NCBI GenBank assembly: GCA_028293625.1
Contig: JAQGOL010000008.1
Location: 1-64,000, forward strand
Source of the DNA: Chthoniobacteraceae bacterium
GTDB taxonomy: Bacteria; Verrucomicrobiota; Verrucomicrobiia; Chthoniobacterales; Chthoniobacteraceae
DNA length: 64,000 bases
Direction of reading: 5' to 3'
Shown: one piece after another, positions 35,738 through 43,724 of the stretch
How positions within the stretch are numbered: position 1 is the first letter of the stretch
Layout of the letters: each line of letters starts with the position of its first letter
Position numbers and translations under genes: made by a program
The notes under the pieces: model-generated
What the model saw: only the letters and a program-made list of their open reading frames with translations
Database searches by the model: none
Told to the model about the DNA's origin: nothing

Positions 35738-36580
35738 ATGAAACCCCTCGCGATCTCCCTTGCTGCTCTCCTTGTTTTAACGGCTCAGATCTGTGCCGAA
35801 ACGCTCAGGATCAATGGCTCGACTACCGTAAATCTTCCCGTGGCCGAATCTGCGGAGATCCTTCGTGCGGAACAGAAAATGGACATCCAGGTCGACACGC
35901 AGGGGGGCAGTTCGGGCGGTATCTCGATGCTCGGGGATGGGCTCGTACAAATTGGCATGAGCTCAAAGCCAGTGAGCGCCGAAGATCGCGCGAAGTATCC
36001 ATCCGTTCAATTCAATGAAGTGCACGTCGGTGAGGATGCCGTGGCACTCATCGTCTCCAAAGACGTATGGGATGGCGGCGTGCGTTCCCTTACCAAGCAG
36101 CAGCTAAAAGAAATTTACGAAGGCAGGATCACAAATTGGAAGGAGCTTGGAGGGAAGCCACAGAGGATCGCGTTCTTTAACAAGGAACCCGGCCGCGGCA
36201 CCTGGGAAGTATTCGTGCACTGGGTCTACGGCAGCCCCGCCGCGGCGCCAAAGGTGAGTTTCCCGGAAGTCGGCGGCAATGAAGAAACGCGAAACAAAGT
36301 GGCTTCCACACGCGGAGCGCTTTCGCAGCTTTCCTCATCCTGGGCGGATGGAAAGAAGGTATTCGCGCTGGCGCTCAAAGGTGACGACGGCGTGCCTGTT
36401 GCCCCCATAACCGAAAACATCGCCACCAGGAAATATCCACTCAGCCGGCCGCTCTTTCTATTGACCAAAGGCGAGCCGCAAGGGGCAGTGAAGGTGTTTG
36501 TTGATTTCCTACTCAGCGAGCGCGGCCAGGATCTCGTAAAAAAGCACGGTTATCTCCGGCTAAAGGATCTTGTGAAGTAA
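35738..36580 (+). CDS. pstS: PstS-like phosphate ABC transporter substrate-binding protein
   Basis: 280 residues with a signal peptide (to QICAE). The family fold shows LRINGSTTVNLPVAES, GGSSGGISML (~55; phosphate loop) and ALIVSKDVW, followed by the PstS-typical TKQQLKEIYEGRITNWKELGG (~115). It is periplasmic. It is followed at 18 bp by pstC, and pstA overlaps that, so the three form an operon; no pstB or phoU gene follows. The PstS subfamily used with low-affinity or metal-oxyanion systems cannot be excluded. Confidence 0.9.
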   Translation: MKPLAISLAALLVLTAQICAETLRINGSTTVNLPVAESAEILRAEQKMDIQVDTQGGSSGGISMLGDGLVQIGMSSKPVSAEDRAKYPSVQFNEVHVGEDAVALIVSKDVWDGGVRSLTKQQLKEIYEGRITNWKELGGKPQRIAFFNKEPGRGTWEVFVHWVYGSPAAAPKVSFPEVGGNEETRNKVASTRGALSQLSSSWADGKKVFALALKGDDGVPVAPITENIATRKYPLSRPLFLLTKGEPQGAVKVFVDFLLSERGQDLVKKHGYLRLKDLVK

Positions 36581-36598
36581 CGGCCTGAGTTCCGTTCC

Positions 36599-37468
36599 AT
36601 GACTCGCACTTTAAGCTGGTTCTTTAGCATGCTCGCCCTGGCGGCGATGCTGCTGCTGCTTGGGATCTTCGCCTGGCAAAGCATTCCTGTCTGGCAGCAT
36701 GATGGAACCCGCTATCTCACGGGTGTAAAATGGTTTTTCCGCTCCCGCGAGTTTGGTGCGTTGCCGATGATATACGGCTCGCTGGTTGTTTCATTCATCG
36801 CCCTGATAGTCGCGGCGCCGCTTGGTTTTGGCGCAGCGATCTGCACAGCGGAGTATCTCCCCCGCCCCGCCAGACTGGCGGTCAAGGTATTGATTGAACT
36901 TCTCGCAGGCGTTCCCTCTGTCGTCTACGGCTTGCTCGGCATCCTGCTCCTGCGCGACTGGATCTATGACGTGTTCGCGAGGTTTGAACCGCTCAATGGC
37001 GATACCCTTTTGACCGCGGGCATCCTGCTTGCCGTCATGGTCCTGCCTACCCTCGTCACGCTCGGTGACGACGCGCTCCGCGGCGTGCCCGCCGCCCAAC
37101 GCCGAGCAGCACGCGCGCTCGGCCTGACCCGGGCTGAAACGCTGATTTCCGTCACATTGCCACAGGCCGCGCGGGGTTTCGGTTCAGCCCTTCTCCTGGG
37201 ATTCGGGCGCACCCTTGGGGAGACCATCGCCGTGTTTCTGGTGGTTGGCAGGCAGGATAACAACCTGCCCGAACATTGGCTTTCGGTAAATAAATGGCTT
37301 GAATCCGGGCAGACTATTACAAGCAAGCTCGGCAGCTCGGAAACCAACATCGCTTATGGTGATCCGCTGCACTGGGCTGCCATCGCCGGCCTCGGATTGA
37401 TCCTGCTCGCAATGACGGGCGCGGCCGCATTCCTGGGCACCAGTTTTGGAAAACGTTCCGATGCGTAA
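36599..37468 (+). CDS. pstC: Phosphate ABC transporter permease PstC
   Basis: 289 residues, six membrane helices, with the ABC EAA-loop region DALRGVPAAQRRAARALGLTRAETLISVTLPQAARG (~155-190) and LLGFGRTLGETIAVFLVVG, both PstC marks. It pairs with PstA to form the phosphate channel. It lies between pstS and pstA; the 3' end overlaps the pstA start by 8 bp. Confidence 0.93.
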   Translation: MTRTLSWFFSMLALAAMLLLLGIFAWQSIPVWQHDGTRYLTGVKWFFRSREFGALPMIYGSLVVSFIALIVAAPLGFGAAICTAEYLPRPARLAVKVLIELLAGVPSVVYGLLGILLLRDWIYDVFARFEPLNGDTLLTAGILLAVMVLPTLVTLGDDALRGVPAAQRRAARALGLTRAETLISVTLPQAARGFGSALLLGFGRTLGETIAVFLVVGRQDNNLPEHWLSVNKWLESGQTITSKLGSSETNIAYGDPLHWAAIAGLGLILLAMTGAAAFLGTSFGKRSDA

Positions 37469-38309
37469 AGCCACAGACATTGCCGTGGCAGCTGTTGCCG
37501 GACTTTGCGCGCTCATCGCAGTCGGCATCCTGGTTGGACTCGTCTCCGTCATCGCCCGGCGCGGCGGCCCGGCGCTCTCGTGGGGTTTTCTTACCGAACA
37601 AATCCGGCTTGTTGGGGCGTCAGGCGGCATTTTCTGGAACCTCGTCGGTACGCTGATCCTTTTGGCCACTGCCTTTACAGCGTGCGCGCCGCCGGCGATT
37701 GCCATCGCCCTTGTCGAACGCGTTTGGCTTCAGAATGAACGCGGTCGGCGCGCGTTGCGCACCTTCCTTTATACTGCCAACGGAGTGCCAAGCATCGTCT
37801 TTGGACTCTTCGGCTTCATTTTATTTGTGCAATGGTGCGGCTGGGGAAAATCGTGGCTTGCCGGCGGGCTGGTCCTTGCGATGACAATGCTGCCCACGGT
37901 CACGGTCTCGCTCATTGAACGATTAAAAACCATTCCTCCCGCCTATATTCAAGCCGCCGCAGCGCTCGGACTTAGCCGCTCTAAAATTATTTGGGCCGTG
38001 CTGCTTCCGCAGTCATGGGGAGGTCTTCTTACAGGATCGCTTCTCGCGCTCGCCCGCGCGGCCGGCGAGACGGCGCCTGTGATGTTTACCGCCACGATCT
38101 TTGCCGGCGCAACATTGCCGCGCGGGATCAAAGAGAGTCCAGTTCTCTCCCTGCCGTATCACATCTTTATCCTGGCCCAGGACTCATTCGATCCGGAAGT
38201 AGGCTCAAAGCTTTGGGGCGCGGCGCTGGTGTTGCTGGCCCTGGTTTTTGTACTTAGCCTTATCGCGTTGCCGATGCGATTGAAGATACACGAAGAGGCT
38301 AATCTTTAA
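37461..38309 (+). CDS. pstA: Phosphate ABC transporter permease PstA
   Basis: 282 residues from the ATG at 37461 (MRKATDIAVAAVAG). Six helices, the EAA region LKTIPPAYIQAAAALGLSRSKIIWAVLLPQ (~160-190), and ARAAGETAPVMFTATIFAG, the PstA signature. The ORF-track start at 37446 uses TTG. The gene overlaps pstC by 8 bp. The next gene is on the opposite strand 17 bp away, so pstB is not in the operon and must be supplied from another locus if the transporter is active. Confidence 0.92.
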   Translation: MRKATDIAVAAVAGLCALIAVGILVGLVSVIARRGGPALSWGFLTEQIRLVGASGGIFWNLVGTLILLATAFTACAPPAIAIALVERVWLQNERGRRALRTFLYTANGVPSIVFGLFGFILFVQWCGWGKSWLAGGLVLAMTMLPTVTVSLIERLKTIPPAYIQAAAALGLSRSKIIWAVLLPQSWGGLLTGSLLALARAAGETAPVMFTATIFAGATLPRGIKESPVLSLPYHIFILAQDSFDPEVGSKLWGAALVLLALVFVLSLIALPMRLKIHEEANL

Positions 38310-38326
38310 GCCTGAGCCGCTTATTC

Positions 38327-39700
38327 TTATGAATGTTGTATCACGGCTTTCGCGCGGTTGCGCCGCATCGACAGGACGAGACCGGCCGCGCCAAGTAAAA
38401 TGAAAGCTCCGGGCTCAGGCACCACAGTCAGTCGGAGCACCTGTCGCTCATCATTTCCAATCACCACACTCGATGCAAAGCCGAGACCGCTGGAAGTCTG
38501 TCCGAGGACTGCCGAAGTATCCGTAATCACGTCCGCAGTCAGAACATCAAAGGTGCTGCCCAGCGTAGGATTAAAGAAGTTAAGGAGGCTCACCGAGATG
38601 TGACCCGCAAGACTTGCCGTCCCAACCGGGGCGCCGGCGCCAATGTCAACGAAGTCGTTGCTGCCGGGACCGCCAATCTCAATTGAGAGTGTGCCGGTGG
38701 AACTTTGAATATAAGAATTGGCAAGTGTGAAAGTAGTCGTCCCAATCGGCGAAGTCTGGACGCCGGCGGCCGTCAGCGAGGGCTGTGCGGTGGCACTGCC
38801 AAAAGCAAGCGACGCCGGACTAAGCGTGCCTCCATTGTTGGTCAGCGGGATCGCAATGGAGGTAGCGGAAAGCACGCCTCCGGTGAAGTTAAAGGCATTG
38901 CTGGCATTAACGTTGACGATCGAGATTGTGCCAATGGTAAGGGAGCCGCCTTTCAGATTAAAAACATTCGTCGAACCTGTCGGCGCTCCGGAGGGACTGT
39001 TGCCATAGCGCAACTGGGCGGCAGTCAGGCTGCCTCCGGAAAGCGTGTAACTCCCCGAGGAAGTTCCCGGATTAGTACCGGCGACAGCCCCGTTGCGGCC
39101 GAGGTTAACCTGCCCCGTACCCGTCGCTGTCCCGGTAAGCGGTCCTCTCACGTAAATGGAACCGGCACTTTGATTAATCGTTCCCGTACCGCGGTTGCCA
39201 ACGGCGATAATTGTCCCGAAATCCAACTCAAACGAGCCGCCCGTAAGATTATAGGTTCCCACCGAGGTATCGCCAAAGCCTATATTGAAGTTGCCCCCCG
39301 ACATCGCAATTGTTCCGCCGGATTGCTCGAGAAGACCGGTGCCGCCGCCGGTTGTACTGGTGGTTCCGGTACCCGTGAGAGGAGCGCCGATGCGAATGTC
39401 CGAAGTAGTCGTGAGCGAACCGCCCGTCATCTGAAGGTTTCCATTCTCACCGGTGGCCGGCCCCAGGATTACATCCAGGATAGTGATAGTATGACTGGAA
39501 TCAATGACAGCTGTGCCGGTGTTATTAATCCGCACATCGTCTCCGGCAACAGGAGCAACGTCGCCGGCCCAGTTGACAGCGTCCTTCCATATACCTATCC
39601 CGGGATTGTCCCAAACGACGGTTACCGCGTGGGTGGATGAGGCAAACAAAATGGCCGCAAGGCCGGTAATAAGAGGAGTGGTTCTGGAGCGGGGGCTCAT
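38327..39700 (-). CDS. PEP-CTERM repeat-rich exported protein
   Basis: 457 residues with a signal peptide (to STHA). The bulk is a low-complexity beta-helix rich in Gly/Ser/Thr/Asn: repeated GGSLT, GGTI, GGSFEL and GGSLTI units, as in autotransporter-associated beta-strand proteins. WDNPGIGIWKDAVNWAGDVAP at the start matches the dockerin-like opening of this group. The end is TVVPEPGAFILLGAAGLVLSMRRNR, a PEP-CTERM sorting signal: PEP, one hydrophobic helix, arginines. It should be processed by an exosortase and exported to the surface or biofilm matrix. It converges on pstA. No exosortase is in the window. Confidence 0.9.
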   Translation of the reverse strand: MSPRSRTTPLITGLAAILFASSTHAVTVVWDNPGIGIWKDAVNWAGDVAPVAGDDVRINNTGTAVIDSSHTITILDVILGPATGENGNLQMTGGSLTTTSDIRIGAPLTGTGTTSTTGGGTGLLEQSGGTIAMSGGNFNIGFGDTSVGTYNLTGGSFELDFGTIIAVGNRGTGTINQSAGSIYVRGPLTGTATGTGQVNLGRNGAVAGTNPGTSSGSYTLSGGSLTAAQLRYGNSPSGAPTGSTNVFNLKGGSLTIGTISIVNVNASNAFNFTGGVLSATSIAIPLTNNGGTLSPASLAFGSATAQPSLTAAGVQTSPIGTTTFTLANSYIQSSTGTLSIEIGGPGSNDFVDIGAGAPVGTASLAGHISVSLLNFFNPTLGSTFDVLTADVITDTSAVLGQTSSGLGFASSVVIGNDERQVLRLTVVPEPGAFILLGAAGLVLSMRRNRAKAVIQHS

Positions 39701-39816
39701 GAAACCCTTTTAACCGCCGCACTCAAAATACCAAGAAGTAAGTGGTTTGTTTCTAAAACAGCGAAGAACACCAAGCAATGGATAAGTTCTTGATTTTCAA
39801 TAGGCTTATAAAGGGC

Positions 39817-40020
39817 TCATTTTGACATCCCATTCACCGGGCGGCCCGGAGCATACACAGCTTTGGAGAGGCCAACCTTCTCATTGAAGCACTCGTTAAT
39901 CGTCCCATTTGTCTTTTCCCGCGCCTTGCAGATTTGAGTGAATAAGCTTCCTTCCCGCACTGTTGCATGCGGCTCAAAATCTCCACCGCCTGACTTATTC
40001 CTCGCGCTCCAATTCACCAC
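39817..40020 (-). CDS. Possible 67-residue ORF after Bat operon 2
   Basis: A 67-residue ORF overlapping the last VWA gene's stop by seven bases on the same strand. Codon choice is not absurd for the genome, and no membrane helix or signal is seen; the peptide (MVNWSARNKSGGGDFEPHA at the start) matches nothing I know. It could be a small last gene of the operon or chance. The rest of the 39701-40013 gap shows only AT-rich, promoter-like sequence upstream of the PEP-CTERM gene. Confidence 0.25.
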   Translation of the reverse strand: MVNWSARNKSGGGDFEPHATVREGSLFTQICKAREKTNGTINECFNEKVGLSKAVYAPGRPVNGMSK

Positions 40021-40982
40021 GGAGTGAAACGCAATCCGAAGAGCGCCAGGACACTCAGGCCGAGCACGCTGAGCGCGGGCAGGAAGAATGGATCGTAGTG
40101 GTCGGCGACCTGCGGTTTTTTCTCAAGGACGACCACTTTTTTCATCTCATCAATGCGCTGGAAGACGGCCTGGAGCGCCTCGGGTGTGACGGCATTAAAG
40201 ACTTCGCCACCGGTTGCCCGCGCAATCCCTACCAACGCGGGTTCAATGGTTTCGTTAGTCATCAGGATGGCGAAAACGGTAATGTTTTGGGCTTGCAACG
40301 CGGCGATGATTTCCGCGTCGCGCGGCGGCTTGATATCGCTGCTTTCGCCATCGGTAATCAGGATGATCATTCGATCACCCGTTGGCCGTTCTGCAAGCAG
40401 TTCGCTCGCGCCCAGAAGCGCTTTGCCGATGTAAGTGATCCCCCAGAGATCATCCGGGAGTCCGTGGCGCCCCATGCTCGGCGGATCGAGTTTCGGATTG
40501 TTTGGAACGATAAACGGCCGCGCCAGGGCGATCGATTGCGTGTCGAGCGTGAGCGGCAGCCAGTGGATAAACGTGCGGGAAAAAATCGTGAGCCCGAACG
40601 CGTCGCCTTTGCGATAATTGATGAATTGCAGGATGGCATCCATCGCTGAATCAAAACGCGTGTGGCGGCCTTTATCCTGCGAACCGTGGTTCTCGGCCAT
40701 GCTCCCCGAGGTATCGAGTACGATCTGCGCGTTCGTGAGCTTCCGCTCGATTTCCGGCGGCTTGAATGTCACCGGGTGCGCCAGGAAAAGAATGGAGAGC
40801 GCAAGCAGTGCGGCCGGCAGGCAATTGGCGCAAAGGACCAGAAACCGCAGCACAAGTCCGCGCCGCTGACGGCCGTGATCAAATGGCATCGCAATGGGCT
40901 GGCCTTGCCGGACCCATTCCCAAAAGGCGAGAATCACCGGGAGCGCGAGAAGGCCGAGCCATTGGGGATGCAAAAAGGTCAT
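40014..40982 (-). CDS. VWA-domain membrane protein (last gene of Bat operon 2)
   Basis: 322 residues with membrane helices near the N-terminus (WLGLLALPVILAFWEW, then LPAALLALSILFLAHPVTF) and one at the C-terminus (LPALSVLGLSVLALFGLRF). The VWA domain has a complete MIDAS: DTSGS (~89), a threonine at ~150 and TDGESS (~210). It probably presents the domain in the periplasm. It starts with a 4-base overlap with the preceding 282-residue membrane protein. It differs clearly from the two VWA genes of operon 1, so it is not a recent duplicate. Confidence 0.9.
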   Translation of the reverse strand: MTFLHPQWLGLLALPVILAFWEWVRQGQPIAMPFDHGRQRRGLVLRFLVLCANCLPAALLALSILFLAHPVTFKPPEIERKLTNAQIVLDTSGSMAENHGSQDKGRHTRFDSAMDAILQFINYRKGDAFGLTIFSRTFIHWLPLTLDTQSIALARPFIVPNNPKLDPPSMGRHGLPDDLWGITYIGKALLGASELLAERPTGDRMIILITDGESSDIKPPRDAEIIAALQAQNITVFAILMTNETIEPALVGIARATGGEVFNAVTPEALQAVFQRIDEMKKVVVLEKKPQVADHYDPFFLPALSVLGLSVLALFGLRFTPW

Positions 40983-41827
40983 GGCTGGGTGGCGGCAGGT
41001 TTTTGCGCCTCAATGGTGTAAGGAGCCATGAATGCCGCGATATCCTCGCGGCCAACCGTGGAGCCGGGACGATGCAGCCAATCTTGTAATTGGCGCAATA
41101 AGCTCCCGGTTTTCCCGTCATTCTTTATGGCGTCGAGGGCGGCGTTCATCGGGATGCCGCCAAGCGCGAGCTCTTCGCGCCAGTGGCGGAGAAGGAGCAT
41201 CTCCATGCTGGCCTTTCCATCGGCGTCGAGTGTGCCGGCTTCAAGTTGAAGAAGTAAGGATCGCAACAGTTCGGCCAGCGTTGGCTCGGGCGGCGCATCC
41301 GGCGCGGGCTTCGGTCGTTTGGGACGTCCGTAAAAAAGAAGCAGGAGCAGCCACACCATCCAAAAGACCGCCAGCCCGGCCAGCGTTGCGTAGTAATGTC
41401 CGCCTACGTCGACGTGAACTTTTTCGGTCTCCTGGATGCGTGCATCGAGTTCTTTGGAAAGCTTCGGATCGCCTTGGAATTTAAATGACGGCAAGCCATC
41501 AAGCTGGCGGCCATCTTCGGATGCCAGGTAATCCTTCAGGTCAAAAGTGCCGGCCCGATTGGCGATATAGCGCACATCATAAACCCGCGAACCGGCCTGC
41601 TCGATCACCCTGGCGATTCGCACATTGACCGCCACTCCCCATTTATAGGGCGTCACCGCGACGGGCGGTCCGCTATATGTGACGATGGCCGCCTGCTCAA
41701 CGCCGAGCGGCACATTCAGCGAATCGACCTCTTTTTCGGGCCGGAAAAAATAGGCCGCGGCCAGCGCGAGCAAACAGGCGGCGGCAACGGCGAGCCAGAA
41801 GCTTTTCCGCTTAAAAAACCGTTTCAT
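40979..41827 (-). CDS. Unassigned membrane protein of Bat operon 2
   Basis: 282 residues from MKRFFKRKSFWLAVAAACLLALAAAYFF (signal anchor). A beta-rich periplasmic part (~40-150) is followed by a strong helix (YYATLAGLAVFWMVWLLLLLFYG, ~145) and a cytoplasmic helical tail with TLAELLRSLLLQLEAG and LLLRHWREELALGG. The layout resembles DUF4381/BatD C-terminal halves, and the gene sits where operon 1 has DUF4381, between DUF58 and VWA. The ORF-track start at 41857 would overlap the DUF58 gene by 29 bp; the ATG at 41827 leaves a 1-bp gap. I do not recognise a named family. Confidence 0.8.
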   Translation of the reverse strand: MKRFFKRKSFWLAVAAACLLALAAAYFFRPEKEVDSLNVPLGVEQAAIVTYSGPPVAVTPYKWGVAVNVRIARVIEQAGSRVYDVRYIANRAGTFDLKDYLASEDGRQLDGLPSFKFQGDPKLSKELDARIQETEKVHVDVGGHYYATLAGLAVFWMVWLLLLLFYGRPKRPKPAPDAPPEPTLAELLRSLLLQLEAGTLDADGKASMEMLLLRHWREELALGGIPMNAALDAIKNDGKTGSLLRQLQDWLHRPGSTVGREDIAAFMAPYTIEAQKPAATQP

Positions 41828-41828
41828 G

Positions 41829-42692
41829 CTATCGCTCTCTGCCGGCGCCGAACCCATGGCGTTTTAGGAAATGACGCAGCTTGCCAAGGATCGGCTCATC
41901 AGTCGGCAGATGCAGATAATCGATGCCGAAGCGGGTCAGTTCACTTTTCCATCCTTCCGCATCCACCCACATCCGGCGTCCATGACCGACAAACGCGCGG
42001 CCGGACTCAGCTTCAACTCCGCGGAAAATGCCCGCTCCTTTTACCCGCAGTTCCGCGGGATCCTGAAGGTGCAATACGATGCAATCGTGCTCCTGGGAAA
42101 GCACCTGCAAAGCCGGAAATGCATCGGGATCGTGCAGATCGCTAAGCACGATGATCATGGTGCGCCGTTTAAGCGAAGGCGCCACTTCCCGGGCGCGATG
42201 CGCCAATGAAGTCTCTTCCAGAAAATCGTGATGACGGAGCTGATGCGACCATTCCATGACGACGTTGCGGGAAAGGGTTGGACGTACATGCAACTCGCGC
42301 GCACCGCAGCCGAGAAGCCCGACAGGCGTCACGTTTGCCTGGGCGGCGAGCGCGATCCCGGTGGCAATCTGCACCGCCCACGCGTATTTGCTCAGCGGCT
42401 GCGAGCTCAGACACATCGAGGCGGAGGTATCGAGCAGCAGGTAAAGCGGAATCTGTTTTGGCTCCTGAAATTCCTTGATGAAAAGTTTGCCGACACGGGC
42501 CGAGACCTTCCAGTCGATGAACTTCACCGGATCGCCAGGCACGTATAGCCGCGACTGCGCATACTCAAGCCCGGCGCCGTGAAACACCGATTCCTCCTGG
42601 CCGAAGTTCAGGCTGTTGGCAAGATGCCTGACCGCGACCTCGAACTGGCGCGCATCGACCGGATCCTGACTGAGTTTGACCTGCCGGCGCAT
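41829..42692 (-). CDS. DUF58 domain protein of Bat operon 2
   Basis: 287 residues. DUF58 block GAGLEYAQSRLYVPGDPVKFIDWKVSARVG (~40-69) and the VWA-like core with LLDTSASM (~86), an intact DxSxS MIDAS start, unlike the degenerate DASAS of the first operon's DUF58. It is followed by VLSDLHDPDAF. It is a predicted MoxR partner. It follows MoxR by 6 bp. Confidence 0.92.
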   Translation of the reverse strand: MRRQVKLSQDPVDARQFEVAVRHLANSLNFGQEESVFHGAGLEYAQSRLYVPGDPVKFIDWKVSARVGKLFIKEFQEPKQIPLYLLLDTSASMCLSSQPLSKYAWAVQIATGIALAAQANVTPVGLLGCGARELHVRPTLSRNVVMEWSHQLRHHDFLEETSLAHRAREVAPSLKRRTMIIVLSDLHDPDAFPALQVLSQEHDCIVLHLQDPAELRVKGAGIFRGVEAESGRAFVGHGRRMWVDAEGWKSELTRFGIDYLHLPTDEPILGKLRHFLKRHGFGAGRER

Positions 42693-42698
42693 CGCTTG

Positions 42699-43709
42699 TC
42701 AGCCAAGGTCGGCAAGGATCGCTTCGAGAACTTCTCCCCCGGTATGCCCGGCGGCCGACGCTTCGTAACTGACGCGGATCCGGTGAAGCACCACGTCCTC
42801 GGCAAGATCGAACAAATCCTCCGGGGTGACATAATCGCGGCCACGGATCACGGCCCGGGCGCGCGACGCATTGATCAACGCAAGTCCGGCGCGCGGGCTG
42901 CATCCAAAATCGAGATGCTTCGATTCCCGGGTGCGTCGCACCAGTTCCACGCAATGCTTCACAAAAACCTCGCTGACATGCACGGCCTGGACCGCTTCCA
43001 TCGCGACCACCAGATCCTCGACCGAGGCGCCGGCGTTCTCTTCAATCATGTCGAAAGCGGAGCGAGGCACGGCGCCGCCGCCTTCCCGCCGCAACCCCAT
43101 CCCGAGCTGGCGCTGAAGAATCAACTGTTCCTCATCGCGGCCGGGATAGCCGAGCCGATGCAGGAGCATGAACCGGTCGAGTTGGGCCTCGGGCAGTTCG
43201 AAAGTGCCCGATTGCTCCACGGGATTCTGCGTCGCAATCACCAGGAACGGCGTGGGCAGTTTTAAGTTCTGTCCGCCGATTGTCACCTTGCGCTCCTGCA
43301 TCGCTTCGAGCATGGCGCCCTGCACTTTGGGCGCCGCCCGATTGATTTCATCGGCAAGGAGCAGATTGGTAAATACCGGTCCCTTGTGGATGCGAAAGTC
43401 GCCGCTCTTTTGGTCAATGATTTCCGAGCCGATGATGTCGGACGGCAGCATGTCCACCGTGAACTGCACCCGTTTGAAATCCAGGTTGATCGCCTTGGCG
43501 ATGGTGTTTACCAGCAGCGTTTTCGCCAGGCCCGGCAACCCTTGCAGCAGCAGATGGCCGCCCGTCAGCAAGGCAATCATCACACGCTCGACGACGACAT
43601 CCTGGCCAACCACCACCTTGGCCACCCGCTCCCGGACGCCGGCGACAAATTGCTGGGCTGTCTGCGCCCCCGCGGCAAGGATGGCGGGAGGTTCAATAAT
43701 CGTTTGCAT
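42699..43709 (-). CDS. MoxR family AAA+ ATPase of Bat operon 2
   Basis: 336 residues. Walker A QGLPGLAKTLLVNTIA (~56), Walker B LLADEINRAAPKVQGAMLEAMQERKVTIGG (~117), sensor 1 ATQNPVEQSGTFELPEAQLDRFML (~157) and lid region CSPRAGLALINASRARAVIRGRDY. It is a chaperone-like ATPase that would act with the operon's VWA proteins. It lies in the middle of the operon, 15 bp after the 1209-residue gene, whereas MoxR leads operon 1. Confidence 0.94.
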   Translation of the reverse strand: MQTIIEPPAILAAGAQTAQQFVAGVRERVAKVVVGQDVVVERVMIALLTGGHLLLQGLPGLAKTLLVNTIAKAINLDFKRVQFTVDMLPSDIIGSEIIDQKSGDFRIHKGPVFTNLLLADEINRAAPKVQGAMLEAMQERKVTIGGQNLKLPTPFLVIATQNPVEQSGTFELPEAQLDRFMLLHRLGYPGRDEEQLILQRQLGMGLRREGGGAVPRSAFDMIEENAGASVEDLVVAMEAVQAVHVSEVFVKHCVELVRRTRESKHLDFGCSPRAGLALINASRARAVIRGRDYVTPEDLFDLAEDVVLHRIRVSYEASAAGHTGGEVLEAILADLG

Positions 43710-43724
43710 GGGGATGGGATGAAA

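Noticed and set aside
38705-39640. 311-residue plus-strand ORF
   Set aside because: Antisense to the PEP-CTERM gene; the repeats of that gene keep other frames open.
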